Part shown: positions 16,033 through 23,774 of the stretch, in pieces
How the letters are laid out: the number at the start of each line of letters is the position of its first letter
Numbering within the stretch: the first letter of the stretch is position 1
NCBI GenBank assembly: GCA_022702015.1
Contig: JAKONI010000252.1
Span: forward strand, 1-34,801
DNA length: 34,801 bases
Source of the DNA: Beijerinckiaceae bacterium
GTDB taxonomy: Bacteria > Pseudomonadota > Alphaproteobacteria > Rhizobiales > Beijerinckiaceae
Direction of reading: 5' to 3'
Position numbers and translations under genes: made by a program
The notes under the pieces: model-generated
What the model saw: only the letters and a program-made list of their open reading frames with translations
Database searches by the model: none
What the model was told of the DNA's origin: nothing

Positions 16033-16860
16033 TCACCCCTTCACGACAAGGGGTTGACCGGCGGCGGCGGGGGGCTCCCCCACCAGCCCGCACTTGGCCG
16101 CCGCGTCCGGCGGCAACAGCGGATCGAGGATCGGCCGGCGCCCCGCCAGCATGGCGAGCGCCCGCTCCGCCTCGGCGGCGGCGGGGTCCGGCGCTTCGGC
16201 GAAGAGGTGCTCCAGGGCGTAGCGGTAGGCCGCGAGGCGGCTGCCGGTCTCGAGCCTGACCCAGGCGACGAGGCAGCGGTTCTCCGCGACCCGAAGGGCG
16301 GCCCGCCGGACATCGGCATCGTCGAGGGTGCGGGCGAAGGGCAGGCTGCGCAGGCGCCGGGCATCGGCATCCCCCACCCGCGCGGCGAGGCCGGCGAAGG
16401 GCGGGATCAGCCGGGCGTCGGCCACGGCCTCGTCCGTCAGCTTCCGGTAACGCGAAACCGGCGAGCGGAAATCGGGGGCAAGGAGCGCGTCGTAGAAGCG
16501 CGCCGGGTCGTCGGGACGCCAGGAGGGGGGCAGCACCCGGGCGCGGGTGAGATTGGCCAGGATGTCGAGGAAGGCCTCGCGGGTGTCGGCGGGCATCAGG
16601 AAGCGCCACGCCCGGTTGCGCAGATCCTGTTCGTCGTCGGTGAGGGGCAGCAGCGAGGCGGGCTCGCCGCGCTCGTGGGCGATCACCGTCCCCGTGGTGT
16701 CGACGAGGCTGTTCCACACGCCGGGCTTGGGTCGGCCGAAATCGCCCTGCTGCGCGCAAGAGACCAACAGGGTGAGGGCCAGGGCGCCGGGCCATGCCGC
16801 CCGCGCCCGCCGAAGGGCCGGCCGGGGGTCCAACGCGCGGCGACGAAGGGGGCGGCTCAT
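16033..16860 (-). CDS. Putative lipoprotein of unknown function
   Basis: A 275-residue protein that I do not recognise. The N-terminus has an Arg-rich start, a hydrophobic stretch (AAWPGALALTLLVSC) and a lipobox-like LVSC, so it is probably a lipid-anchored envelope protein. The mature part is mostly helical and rich in Ala, Arg, Leu and Asp, with DEQDLRNRAWRFLMPADTRE and FRSPVSRYRKLTDEA as distinctive runs; there is no catalytic motif I know. One late Cys occurs in AAKCGLVGEP. The frame is open to 16926, but the ATG at 16858-16860, with GGAA upstream, best matches the signal sequence. No functional partner is adjacent; it lies between the nested repeat and a long gene-free region. Confidence 0.72.
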   Translation of the reverse strand: MSRPLRRRALDPRPALRRARAAWPGALALTLLVSCAQQGDFGRPKPGVWNSLVDTTGTVIAHERGEPASLLPLTDDEQDLRNRAWRFLMPADTREAFLDILANLTRARVLPPSWRPDDPARFYDALLAPDFRSPVSRYRKLTDEAVADARLIPPFAGLAARVGDADARRLRSLPFARTLDDADVRRAALRVAENRCLVAWVRLETGSRLAAYRYALEHLFAEAPDPAAAEAERALAMLAGRRPILDPLLPPDAAAKCGLVGEPPAAAGQPLVVKG

Positions 16861-17263
16861 GGTGATTCCGGGTGAAGGACGGCTCCCACCCCGTCCCCTG
16901 CGGGGCGGTGGGGCGCTCGGCCGCATCTGCGCACGCTTGGCGGCTTCGCGGGCAGGAACGGCCAGTTCAGGAGGCGAGGCGCTCGTAGCGGACGCCGAGG
17001 AACAACAAGACTTCGCCCCGGGCTTCGCCGGTGGACGGCGCGGGCCGGGTGGGGCGGCTCGTCCTGGCCGGCAGTGGAATCACGATGCCGCAAGGGCGCG
17101 CGGGGGCCTCGGCTGCTGGACTAGGGAGCGTTCGACGCTCGGAGTGTTGGTCGCGGGGCATGGGCGGGCTCCTGTCGGCGATCCGGGCGATTTGCCCAGG
17201 CCCGGCAAAGGGCGTCGGCAAGGGCAGAAAACGGGGCGTGCAACGTGAGGTCGGGTGTCCTGG
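16861..17263. other. Gene-free region, first part
   Basis: I see no credible gene here. Open frames on both strands lack ribosome-binding sites and recognisable protein sequence. The lipoprotein promoter must lie in its left part. No clear sigma-70 promoter could be picked out for the structured element that follows at 17264. Confidence 0.5.
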
Positions 17264-17418
17264 CCGGAGATCAGCACGGGTTGGTTAACAGAACATTGCC
17301 CGTTCTCCGGGGCGCCGGCCGGGACTTGGCGCACGGCTTGCAGGGACGGGATTGCCCATGGCGGGCGTTTCCTCCCTTTGACTGGCCCTGCCCGATCGCG
17401 GGCGGGGCCATTTTCTTG
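17264..17418 (+). ncRNA. Candidate structured small RNA ending in a terminator
   Basis: A 7-bp stem (CCGGAGA 17264-17270 with TCTCCGG 17304-17310) encloses a 5-bp stem (ACGGG 17276-17280 with CCCGT 17299-17303). There is a 5-base bulge on one side and an 18-base loop containing GTTAAC. A short gccc/gggc hairpin (17354-17366) follows, then a strong intrinsic terminator (17384-17418). No plus-strand gene lies upstream, so the terminator has no obvious gene to serve. It is either an independent small RNA or a terminated leader of the gene at 17569. The Rfam family is unknown to me. Confidence 0.35.
17384..17418 (+). terminator. Rho-independent terminator
   Basis: Stem ggccctgcccg / cgggcggggcc (17384-17394 with 17399-17409, one G-U pair, 4-base loop), followed by ATTTTCTTG. 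This is the best intrinsic terminator in the window. It reads on the plus strand, 150 bases before the next gene start. Confidence 0.7.
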
Positions 17419-17568
17419 TGGGGCGGACAGCCGGCCTCGCCCACGCGGGCATTTCGGCAACGCACGGCACAAGTCCGGCCCGGACGCTTGCCACGTGCCC
17501 CACCGGCCCGATATGCCCCGCTGCGTGGGGCGGGCGACCGCCCCCTACAGAGTGCTGAGGAAGGCTGG

Positions 17569-17856
17569 ATGCGACTGGTTTCGGACCAATCCCGACGTTC
17601 GCCGCGGACCGCGATGTTCGCCGCGCTGACGCTCCTGACGCTGACGGCGGGCCCCGCCTTCGCCCAGCGCGAGGATCAGGGCTTGCAGCTCGGCTGCGCC
17701 GACGACTATTTCCGCCTCTGCATGGGCGTCGATCCCAACAGCCAGGACGCCGACCGTTGCATGACGCGCAACCGGTCCAAGCTGTCGCCCAAGTGCAAGG
17801 CCGCCATCGGCGACTACGACAAGCGCACCGGTGGCAAATCGATGCAGGACAACTGA
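17569..17856 (+). CDS. Small exported Cys-rich repeat protein
   Basis: A 95-residue protein. Residues 1-35 contain an N-terminal signal peptide (FAALTLLTLTAGPAFA then Q). The mature part is about 60 residues with four cysteines in LGCADDYFRLCMGVDPNS, DRCMTRN and LSPKCKAAI. The C-x6-C, then C-x11-C layout with N-R-S-K-L-S resembles the cysteine-rich (GLG1-type) repeat, of which many single-repeat exported proteins exist in Hyphomicrobiales; their role is unknown. The start is supported by GAGGAAGG six bases before the ATG, although the frame stays open upstream to 17245. gshB starts 30 bases downstream and is probably co-transcribed, which puts a periplasmic disulfide-type protein beside glutathione synthesis. 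Confidence 0.82.
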   Translation: MRLVSDQSRRSPRTAMFAALTLLTLTAGPAFAQREDQGLQLGCADDYFRLCMGVDPNSQDADRCMTRNRSKLSPKCKAAIGDYDKRTGGKSMQDN

Positions 17857-17886
17857 TCTTCGCGTAGACCGGCCGGGACCCCTGCC

Positions 17887-18843
17887 ATGAGCCTCACCGT
17901 CGCCGTTCAGATGGACCCGATCCAGAACATCCGGATCGCGGGCGACACCACCTTCGCCCTGTTGCTGGAAGCGCAACGGCGGGGCCATCGGCTCGTCTAC
18001 TACACCCCCGACCGGCTCTCGATGCAGGGGCGTCGCCTGACGGCCCGCGTCGAGGCCCTGACGGTGCAGGACGTGCAGGGCTCGCACTTTACCCTGGCGC
18101 CGCCGGAGCGGATGGACCTCGCCCAGTGCGACGCGATCCTGATGCGTCAGGATCCGCCCTTCGACATGGCCTACATCACGGCCACCCACATGCTGGAGCG
18201 GATCCACCCCGACACCCTCGTGGTCAACAACCCGTCCGAGGTGCGCAACGCCCCGGAGAAGCTGTTCGTCCTCGACTTCCCCGAGCTGATGCCGCCGACG
18301 CTCATCAGCCGCGACCGGGCGGAGATCGAGGCGTTCCGCCTGGAGCACGGGACCGTGGCGATGAAGCCGCTGCACGGCCATGGCGGCGCGGCGGTGTTCA
18401 AGGTCACGGAGAAGGATCCGAATTTCGGCTCGATGTTCGATCTCTTCGCCGCCACCTTCAAGGAACCCTGGGTGATCCAGCGTTACCTCGAGCGGGTGAC
18501 GGAGGGGGACAAGCGCATCATCCTCGTGGACGGCGTGGCGATGGGGGCGGTGAACCGCGTCCCGGCTGCCAACGACATCCGGTCCAACATGGTCCGGGGC
18601 GGGGCCGCCTCGGCCTCCGAACTCACCGAGCGCGAGCGCGAGATCTGCGCGACCATCGGGCCGGAACTGGCCCGGCGGGGCCTGATCCTCGTGGGCATCG
18701 ACGTGATCGACGGGCATCTCACCGAGATCAACGTCACCTCGCCCACCGGCATCCGCGCCATCGAGCGCCTCGGCGGCCCGAACCTCGCCGTGACCGTGTG
18801 GGACGCCATCGAGACGCGGATCGCCGCCCGCAAGCCGGCCTGA
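17887..18843 (+). CDS. gshB: Glutathione synthetase
   Basis: A 318-residue cytoplasmic ATP-grasp enzyme that joins gamma-glutamylcysteine and glycine to form glutathione. Seen: the N-terminal [20 protein letters not shown] block that is diagnostic of bacterial GshB, then [32 protein letters not shown], the glycine-rich ATP loop [24 protein letters not shown], and the late metal/ATP site [16 protein letters not shown]. Length matches the family. It lies 30 bases after the small Cys-rich gene and converges with lpxK, the two stop codons being only four bases apart. gshA is not in the window. Confidence 0.97.
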   Translation: MSLTVAVQMDPIQNIRIAGDTTFALLLEAQRRGHRLVYYTPDRLSMQGRRLTARVEALTVQDVQGSHFTLAPPERMDLAQCDAILMRQDPPFDMAYITATHMLERIHPDTLVVNNPSEVRNAPEKLFVLDFPELMPPTLISRDRAEIEAFRLEHGTVAMKPLHGHGGAAVFKVTEKDPNFGSMFDLFAATFKEPWVIQRYLERVTEGDKRIILVDGVAMGAVNRVPAANDIRSNMVRGGAASASELTEREREICATIGPELARRGLILVGIDVIDGHLTEINVTSPTGIRAIERLGGPNLAVTVWDAIETRIAARKPA

Positions 18844-18847
18844 CCCG

Positions 18848-19822
18848 TCACCGCCGTCCCGTCGCCGCCCCGGCGATCTGCGCGGCCAGCGCCCCGGGAT
18901 GTTCGAACACCAGGCGGACCGGGAGCGCCTCGGCGAAGCCCGTCGGCAGGCGGACGGAATCCTTCTCCGTGGTGACGAGGGCGGCCCCGAGGTGGTGGGC
19001 CTCGGCGGCGAGGCGGTGGAGGTCGGCCGGGCGGTAGGGGTGATGATCCGGGAAGGACCGGGTCGCCGCGAGGTCGGCCCCGGCCTCCGCCAGCGTCGCG
19101 AAGAACTTCTCCGGCCGCCCAATCCCCGCGAAGGCCAGGACGCGCCGCCCGGCGAAGTCCGGCCCCTCGGCCGCGAGCCGCCCCCGATGCACCGGCAACC
19201 CCCAGGCGGCGGCCTGCGCGGCGACGGGCTCGCCGGCTCCGCCCCCGCCGATCAGGATCACCCCGGCCACGTGCGGCCATTGCCGGGACGCGGGGGCCCG
19301 CAGGGGTCCGGCGGGGAAGACCCGGCCGTTGCCGTGTCCGGCCCCCCCATCCACCACGGCGAAGGCGAGGTCCTTGGCGAGACCCGGATTCTGGAGGCCG
19401 TCATCCATGACGATCACCGTGGCGCCGATCTCCCGGCACAGGGCGGCCCCGGCGACCCGGTCCCGGGCGACGACCACCGGGGCATCGCGGGCGAGGAGCA
19501 GCGGCTCGTCGCCCACATCCCCGGCGCCATGGCAGCCCGGTTCCACCTGGACCGGCCCCGGCAGACGGCCGCCATAGCCCCGGCTCAGGAAGACGGGAGT
19601 CTCCCCCCGCGCCCGCAGGATCGCCGCCACCGCCCGTGCGGCCGGGGTCTTACCCGCGCCTCCGAGGGTGAAGTTGCCGAGGCAGAGGACGGGGCAGGGG
19701 GCCCGCTGCCCCGGACGCCCCATCCGGCGCACGGTCATCGTCCCGTAGAGGGCCGCGAGGGGGGAGAGGAGCCGGGCGGCGGGGTGGCCGGGCCCGCCCC
19801 GCCAGAAAGCGGGCGACCGCAT
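18848..19822 (-). CDS. lpxK: Tetraacyldisaccharide 4'-kinase
   Basis: A 324-residue inner-membrane-associated kinase that phosphorylates the 4' position of the lipid A disaccharide. Seen: the N-terminal FWRGGPGHPAARLLSPLAAL membrane-contacting helix, the P-loop NFTLGGAGKTPAARAV, SRGYGG, GDEPLLLA, VIVMDDGLQNPGL, and the C-terminal FPDHHPY and LVTTEKDSVRLP. All LpxK signatures are present. Its ATG shares one base with the waaA stop codon (TGATG), so translation is coupled. It is the last gene of the lipid A/Kdo operon. Confidence 0.96.
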   Translation of the reverse strand: MRSPAFWRGGPGHPAARLLSPLAALYGTMTVRRMGRPGQRAPCPVLCLGNFTLGGAGKTPAARAVAAILRARGETPVFLSRGYGGRLPGPVQVEPGCHGAGDVGDEPLLLARDAPVVVARDRVAGAALCREIGATVIVMDDGLQNPGLAKDLAFAVVDGGAGHGNGRVFPAGPLRAPASRQWPHVAGVILIGGGGAGEPVAAQAAAWGLPVHRGRLAAEGPDFAGRRVLAFAGIGRPEKFFATLAEAGADLAATRSFPDHHPYRPADLHRLAAEAHHLGAALVTTEKDSVRLPTGFAEALPVRLVFEHPGALAAQIAGAATGRR

Positions 19823-21141
19823 CAGGCCCGATCGCGGTGGACCGCGTGGAGGCCGAGCAGCTTCATCTGCGCCACGAAGGGATCGAGCACGGCCAGCGTG
19901 CGGGCCACGGCGCCCTCGAAGGGCACGAGCGCCCGCTGCCCGAGCTTCGCCATCTGGGCGAGGCGTCGCCCGTCGGCCAGGAGTTGCCCCACGAAGTCGG
20001 CGAGTTCCGCCCCATCCGCCACGGAGGCCGCGCCGCCTGCCCGGTCCAGGGCGTCGTAGACCTGGGTGAAGTTGCCGGTATGGGGGCCGTGCAGCACGGC
20101 GGTATCCAGGCGGACGGGCTCGATCGGGTTCTGTCCGCCCCGGGGGACGAGGGAGCCACCTAGGAACACCAGGGGGCTGAGGCGGTAGAACAGACCCATC
20201 TCCCCGATCGTGTCGGCCACGTAGAGGTCGATGTTGGGGTGCGGCCGTCCCCCGGCCGAGCGGCGCGCGCTCGTGAGCCCCGCCGCCTCGGCGCAGGCCG
20301 CCGCCTCGGCGCCCCGGCGCGGGTGGCGGGGGGCCAGCACGGTCAGCAGGTTCGGGAACCGCGCCTTCAGGGTCGCGTGGGCCTGGGCCACCGCCGCGTC
20401 CTCCCCCTGATGGGTGCTCGCCGCCACCCAGACCGGCCGCCCGGCCATCATCGATCCGAGATAGCTCAGTTGCTGCGGATCGGCCGGGGGCACCGGCGCG
20501 TCGAATTTCAGGTTGCCGACGATCGAGACCCGCGGCGCGCCGAGCTTGGCGAAGCGGGCGGCGTCCTCCTCGGTCTGGGCAAGGCAGACGGCGAAGCGCG
20601 ACAGCAGCGCCTCGGCGGTGCGCGGCGAGCGCTCCCACCCCCGGAACGAGCGCTCCGACATGCGCCCGTTCACCAGGATCAGGGGGATGTTCAGGGAATC
20701 GAGGGCGAGGATGGTGTTCGGCCAGATCTCCGACTCCGCCACCACCGCGAGGTCCGGCTGCCAATGGTCGAGGAAGCGCTCGATCCAGCGTGGGGCATCG
20801 AGGGGCACGTACTGATGCACCGCCCCGGGGGGCAGGCGGGAGCCGATGAGGTCGGCGGCGCTGCGGGTGCCGGTGGTCACGAGCACCGAGTAGCCCCGGG
20901 CGATCATGCCCTCCACCAGGGCCACGAGGGACAGGACCTCCCCGACGCTCGCCCCGTGCATCCAGACCAGGGGGCCGACGGGCCGCGCCCGGCCGGGCAG
21001 CCCGCGCCGCTCGGCCACCCGGCGGGGATCCTCCTTGCCGCGATAGGCCCGCCACGCGAGCACGCCCGCCACGGCGGGTTCGCCGATCCACAGGCCCGTG
21101 CGATAGGCTTGGAGGGCGAGGGTGAGGGCTGGGCGCCTCAT
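19822..21141 (-). CDS. waaA: 3-deoxy-D-manno-octulosonic acid (Kdo) transferase
   Basis: A 439-residue glycosyltransferase of family GT30 that transfers Kdo from CMP-Kdo to lipid IVA at the inner membrane. Seen: an N-terminal anchor-like helix (TLALQAYRTGLWIGEPAVAG), WMHGASVGEVLSLVALVE with the catalytic Glu, VTTGTRSAADL, VAESEIWPN, NGRMSERSFRGW, VGNLKFDAP, APRHPRRG, and FLGGSLVPRGGQNPIEPV. These are the standard WaaA motifs. Its ATG overlaps the stop of the upstream acyltransferase gene by four bases, and its own stop overlaps lpxK by one base. Whether it adds one or two Kdo residues cannot be read from the sequence. Confidence 0.96.
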   Translation of the reverse strand: MRRPALTLALQAYRTGLWIGEPAVAGVLAWRAYRGKEDPRRVAERRGLPGRARPVGPLVWMHGASVGEVLSLVALVEGMIARGYSVLVTTGTRSAADLIGSRLPPGAVHQYVPLDAPRWIERFLDHWQPDLAVVAESEIWPNTILALDSLNIPLILVNGRMSERSFRGWERSPRTAEALLSRFAVCLAQTEEDAARFAKLGAPRVSIVGNLKFDAPVPPADPQQLSYLGSMMAGRPVWVAASTHQGEDAAVAQAHATLKARFPNLLTVLAPRHPRRGAEAAACAEAAGLTSARRSAGGRPHPNIDLYVADTIGEMGLFYRLSPLVFLGGSLVPRGGQNPIEPVRLDTAVLHGPHTGNFTQVYDALDRAGGAASVADGAELADFVGQLLADGRRLAQMAKLGQRALVPFEGAVARTLAVLDPFVAQMKLLGLHAVHRDRA

Positions 21142-21911
21142 GCGGCGATCTCCCCGATACCCCGGCGGTAATAGGCCGCCCGGTCCTCCCGGCCCACCAG
21201 GGCGTAGGCGCGGGCGTGGACTCGGTCCATCTCCGCCTCGACCCGTAGGCGCAGGGCCTCGAACGCCTCCCCCTCGCAATCCCGGGGGACGAGGAACGAT
21301 TGCCCGAGGACGATGGCCCCCCGGCCGAAGGGCAGGGCGAGGCAGGCCCGGTCCCAGGAGCCGAACCGGATGTGGCGGCTCGTCACCACGGCGGCGGGAA
21401 CGATCGGCCGGCCGGAGAACCGGGCCAGCGTGAGGATGCCGGCGTCGCAGCGGCGGGTGACCTTCGGCACGTCGGAGCTGAAGGCGACCGATTCGCCGGC
21501 CTTCAACGCCTTGATCATGGCCCGCAGGCCCTCGGCGCCCCCCTTGGAGCGGGTGTCGGCGGTCTTCTTCCGGCCCCGGGCCCCCGAGGCGCGGATCACC
21601 CGGACGCCGAGGCGTTCGAGGGCGATGGTGTTGATGTCCCCGTCCGGGTTGCGGGAGATGATCGTCGCCACCCGGTCCCCCGGCCGGCGCATGAGTGGCA
21701 TGAAGATATGCTGGCCGTGCCACATCCCGGCGATCACCGGGAGTTGCGTGTCGAGCCACGCGCTCGCCGCCGCCCGGTCCCCCGGAGGGCACGCGGCGGC
21801 CTCGTAGGTGAACCTGTTCGTCGCCTCCACGAGGCGCAGGTACTCGGCGGCGAGGCGGCCCAGTCCCCGCTTCACGCGCGGTTGGCGCAAAAGACGCTTC
21901 AGAACACTCAT
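21138..21911 (-). CDS. DUF374 lysophospholipid acyltransferase-like protein
   Basis: A 257-residue protein of the DUF374/LPLAT-like family that commonly precedes waaA in alphaproteobacteria. Seen: VIAGMWHGQHIFMPLM, which carries the family's WH motif at the position of the acyltransferase HX4D, then SRNPDGD, SKGGAEGLRAMIKALKAG and SDVPKVTRRCDAGILTLAR. By family it is presumed to modify lipid A or a phospholipid, but the reaction is not established. Four-base overlap with waaA makes it the first gene of the lipid A/Kdo operon. The promoter should lie in the 197-base divergent spacer shared with the VIT-type gene. Confidence 0.88.
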   Translation of the reverse strand: MSVLKRLLRQPRVKRGLGRLAAEYLRLVEATNRFTYEAAACPPGDRAAASAWLDTQLPVIAGMWHGQHIFMPLMRRPGDRVATIISRNPDGDINTIALERLGVRVIRASGARGRKKTADTRSKGGAEGLRAMIKALKAGESVAFSSDVPKVTRRCDAGILTLARFSGRPIVPAAVVTSRHIRFGSWDRACLALPFGRGAIVLGQSFLVPRDCEGEAFEALRLRVEAEMDRVHARAYALVGREDRAAYYRRGIGEIAA

Positions 21912-22065
21912 CGATGCCCGTCGGTTCGGTCGGGCGGTCTACCGCCCCGGGGCCGGGGCGGACAAGCGCCCGCGCCGCAGGGCATCCCCGCGAACCGGCC
22001 AAAACCCCGCTCTTCACCGCGAGAAGCGAGCCCAAAACGGACGAACCTCCTCTTGTTTGTATCGA

Positions 22066-22095
22066 TTCCAAACTATAGATTGGAACCGTTCCAAT
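22066..22095 (+). promoter_or_regulatory. Palindromic operator-like site before the VIT-type gene
   Basis: ATTGGAA at 22079-22085, CCG, and TTCCAAT at 22089-22095 form a perfect 7-3-7 palindrome. A further half-site, TTCCAA at 22066-22071, forms another inverted pair with the first arm. A possible promoter overlaps it (TTGTTT 22053-22058 and TATAGA 22074-22079, spacing 15). The ribosome-binding site AGGAGG starts two bases after the palindrome. The 7-3-7 layout resembles the iron-control element bound by Irr (TTTAGAA-N3-TTCTAAA as I recall it), but the bases differ. Confidence 0.5.
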
Positions 22096-22108
22096 CAGGA
22101 GGCGGGCG

Positions 22109-22645
22109 ATGGCGGCGGTTATGGACGATGCGGCGGCGGCCCTGGCGGAGGCGCGCAAGGATCTGGTGCTGCGCTACGTGCAGCCGGGTCTGGCCGGACT
22201 CATCGACGGCTCGGTCTCGACCCTGGCGCCGATCTTCGCCGCCGCCTTCGCCACCGGTCACAACCACGCGACCTTCCTCGTCGGCCTCGCCGCCTCGGTG
22301 GGGGCGGGGATCAGCATGGGCTTCACGGAGGCGCTCTCGGACGACGGCAGCGTCACCGGCCGGGGCAGCCCCTGGGTGCGCGGCCTCGTCTGCGGGGTGA
22401 TGACCACCGTCGGGGGCCTCGGGCACACGTTGCCCTACGCGATCCCCGATACGCTGCCGGCGGGCTGGCCCGATCCCTTCCTCCTCGCCACCGGCCTCGC
22501 CGTCGCGGTGGTGGTGATCGAGCTGGCGCTCATCGCCGGGATCCGCACCCGCTACATGGCGACGCCGTTCTGGCGGGCCGCGCTCCAGGTGATGCTCGGC
22601 GGCATCCTCGTCCTGGCTACGGGGATCCTGATCGGCAGCGCTTGA
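22109..22645 (+). CDS. VIT-type (Ccc1/MbfA C-terminal-like) membrane protein
   Basis: A 178-residue membrane protein resembling the VIT1/Ccc1 iron or manganese transporter domain, as found at the C-terminus of the iron exporter MbfA. Seen: GLAGLIDGSVSTLAPIFAAA (the DGxxSTxxP-type first helix), ASVGAGISMGFTEALSDDG, then RGLVCGVMTTVGGLGHTLPY and three more hydrophobic segments, five in all. MbfA has an N-terminal ferritin-like domain; here only about 30 residues precede the membrane part, so that domain is absent. A good AGGAGG site precedes the ATG and a palindrome sits just upstream. Export or storage of iron or manganese is the likely role, by family analogy only. Confidence 0.75.
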   Translation: MAAVMDDAAAALAEARKDLVLRYVQPGLAGLIDGSVSTLAPIFAAAFATGHNHATFLVGLAASVGAGISMGFTEALSDDGSVTGRGSPWVRGLVCGVMTTVGGLGHTLPYAIPDTLPAGWPDPFLLATGLAVAVVVIELALIAGIRTRYMATPFWRAALQVMLGGILVLATGILIGSA

Positions 22646-22646
22646 C

Positions 22647-22681
22647 GCGGGGGCGCCGCCCCGCGATGCGGGGGCGCCGCC
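22647..22681. repeat. Short tandem direct repeat
   Basis: The 14-base string gcgggggcgccgcc occurs at 22647-22660 and again at 22668-22681, a period of 21 bases, filling most of the 52-base gap between the VIT-type gene and the phosphoesterase gene. The unit is itself nearly self-complementary. Confidence 0.6.
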
Positions 22682-22697
22682 GGAGCGCCCATCCGCC

Positions 22698-23612
22698 TTG
22701 ACCTTCCGCCTCGCCCATCTCAGCGACCCGCATGTGGGGCCCCTCGGCCGGCCGCGCCTGAGCCAGCTCTTCGGGAAGCGCGCCACCGGCTACGCCAACT
22801 GGCGCCGGGGCCGCTCCCGCAGCCACGACATGGCGGTGCTCTCGGCCGTCGTCTCCGACCTGAGGGGGCAGGGGGCCGGGCACATCGCCTGCACGGGCGA
22901 CCTGTGCAACATCGGCCTCCCGAGCGAGTGGGCGACGGCCCGCTCCTTCCTCGACGCCCTCGGCCCCCCCGAGGCGGTGAGCTTCGTGCCGGGCAACCAC
23001 GACGCCTATGTCCGGGGCTCCCTGGAGGGGCTGCTGTCCGCCTGCGGCCCCTATACGGCGGACGATGCCGGCGCCGTGGGGCAGTTCCCCTATCTGCGCC
23101 GGAGGGGTCCCGTGGCGCTGGTGGGCCTGTCGAGCGCCATCCCGACCAAGCCCTTCGTCGCGAGTGGCCGCCTCGGCACCACGCAACTCGCCGCCGCCGA
23201 GGCCTTGCTGCGGACGCTCGCCACCGAGCCCGGCCGTCCCTGCCGCGTGGTCATGATCCACCATCCGCCGCATCCCGGGGGGGCCTCGCCGGGGCGGGAA
23301 CTGAAAGATGCCGGTGCCTTCGCCGCGATGATCGGGCGGGTGGGCGCGGACCTCGTGCTGCACGGGCACAACCACGTCGCGAGCCTGGCGCGGCTTCCGG
23401 GGCCGGCGGGGCGGACGGTGCCGGTGGTTGGCGTCCCCTCGGCCTCGGCCCTGCCCGACGCGCACGGAGCGCTGCCGGCCCGGCGGGCGAGCTATCTGAT
23501 CTACGAGATCACCCCCGGCGCGCAGGGGTTCGCCATCGCGGCCCGGCGCCGGGGGCTCGATGCCTCCGGCGCCGTCGCCGACCTCGGGCCGTTCGATCTG
23601 ACCGCCGGATAA
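22698..23612 (+). CDS. Calcineurin-like metallophosphoesterase
   Basis: A 304-residue two-metal phosphoesterase. The five signature blocks are present: RLAHLSDPHVGP (D-x-H), ACTGDLCN (GD), VPGNHDAY (GNHD), MIHHPPHP (H), and VLHGHNHVA (GHxH). The substrate is unknown; cyclic nucleotides, phospholipid head groups or UDP-diacylglucosamine are all possible in this superfamily. The start is a TTG at 22698 placed just before the first beta strand; no ATG is available nearby. It is 52 bases after the VIT-type gene on the same strand, with the direct repeat between. No signal peptide is seen, so it is cytoplasmic. Confidence 0.92.
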   Translation: MTFRLAHLSDPHVGPLGRPRLSQLFGKRATGYANWRRGRSRSHDMAVLSAVVSDLRGQGAGHIACTGDLCNIGLPSEWATARSFLDALGPPEAVSFVPGNHDAYVRGSLEGLLSACGPYTADDAGAVGQFPYLRRRGPVALVGLSSAIPTKPFVASGRLGTTQLAAAEALLRTLATEPGRPCRVVMIHHPPHPGGASPGRELKDAGAFAAMIGRVGADLVLHGHNHVASLARLPGPAGRTVPVVGVPSASALPDAHGALPARRASYLIYEITPGAQGFAIAARRRGLDASGAVADLGPFDLTAG

Positions 23613-23642
23613 GGCGGGCCGGGCTCCGGGGGAGCGGCCCGC

Positions 23643-23774
23643 CTATCCGCGGGCGAGGTCCGCCTCGTATCGCTCGGCCTGCTGCCGGGTGAGGCCGCTG
23701 ACCAGGACTTGGGACCCGCGATAGACCGTATAGGTGCCGTCATGGGTCGGCTTGACGCGAATGATCTCGGACAT
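23643..23774 (-). CDS. Small 43-residue protein of unknown function
   Basis: A short frame encoding 43 residues, starting MSEIIRVKPTHDGTYTVYRG and continuing SQVLVSGLTRQQAERYEADL, ending ARG. AGGA about six bases before the ATG is a good ribosome-binding site. The composition is protein-like: an alternating beta-hairpin-type first half (TYTVYRGSQVLVSG) followed by an amphipathic helix (TRQQAERYEADLA). I do not recognise the family with certainty; many Hyphomicrobiales encode similarly sized stand-alone proteins of this shape. It converges with the phosphoesterase gene, 30 bases from its stop, and has a 445-base gene-free region upstream. Confidence 0.65.
   Translation of the reverse strand: MSEIIRVKPTHDGTYTVYRGSQVLVSGLTRQQAERYEADLARG

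Noticed and set aside
16857..17093. Minus-strand open frame in the gene-free region
   Set aside because: No ribosome-binding site, Arg/Pro-rich shadow-type composition, and no motif.
22647..22681. CRISPR-like direct repeat
   Set aside because: Only two 14-base units with a 7-base gap, low complexity, and no cas genes.
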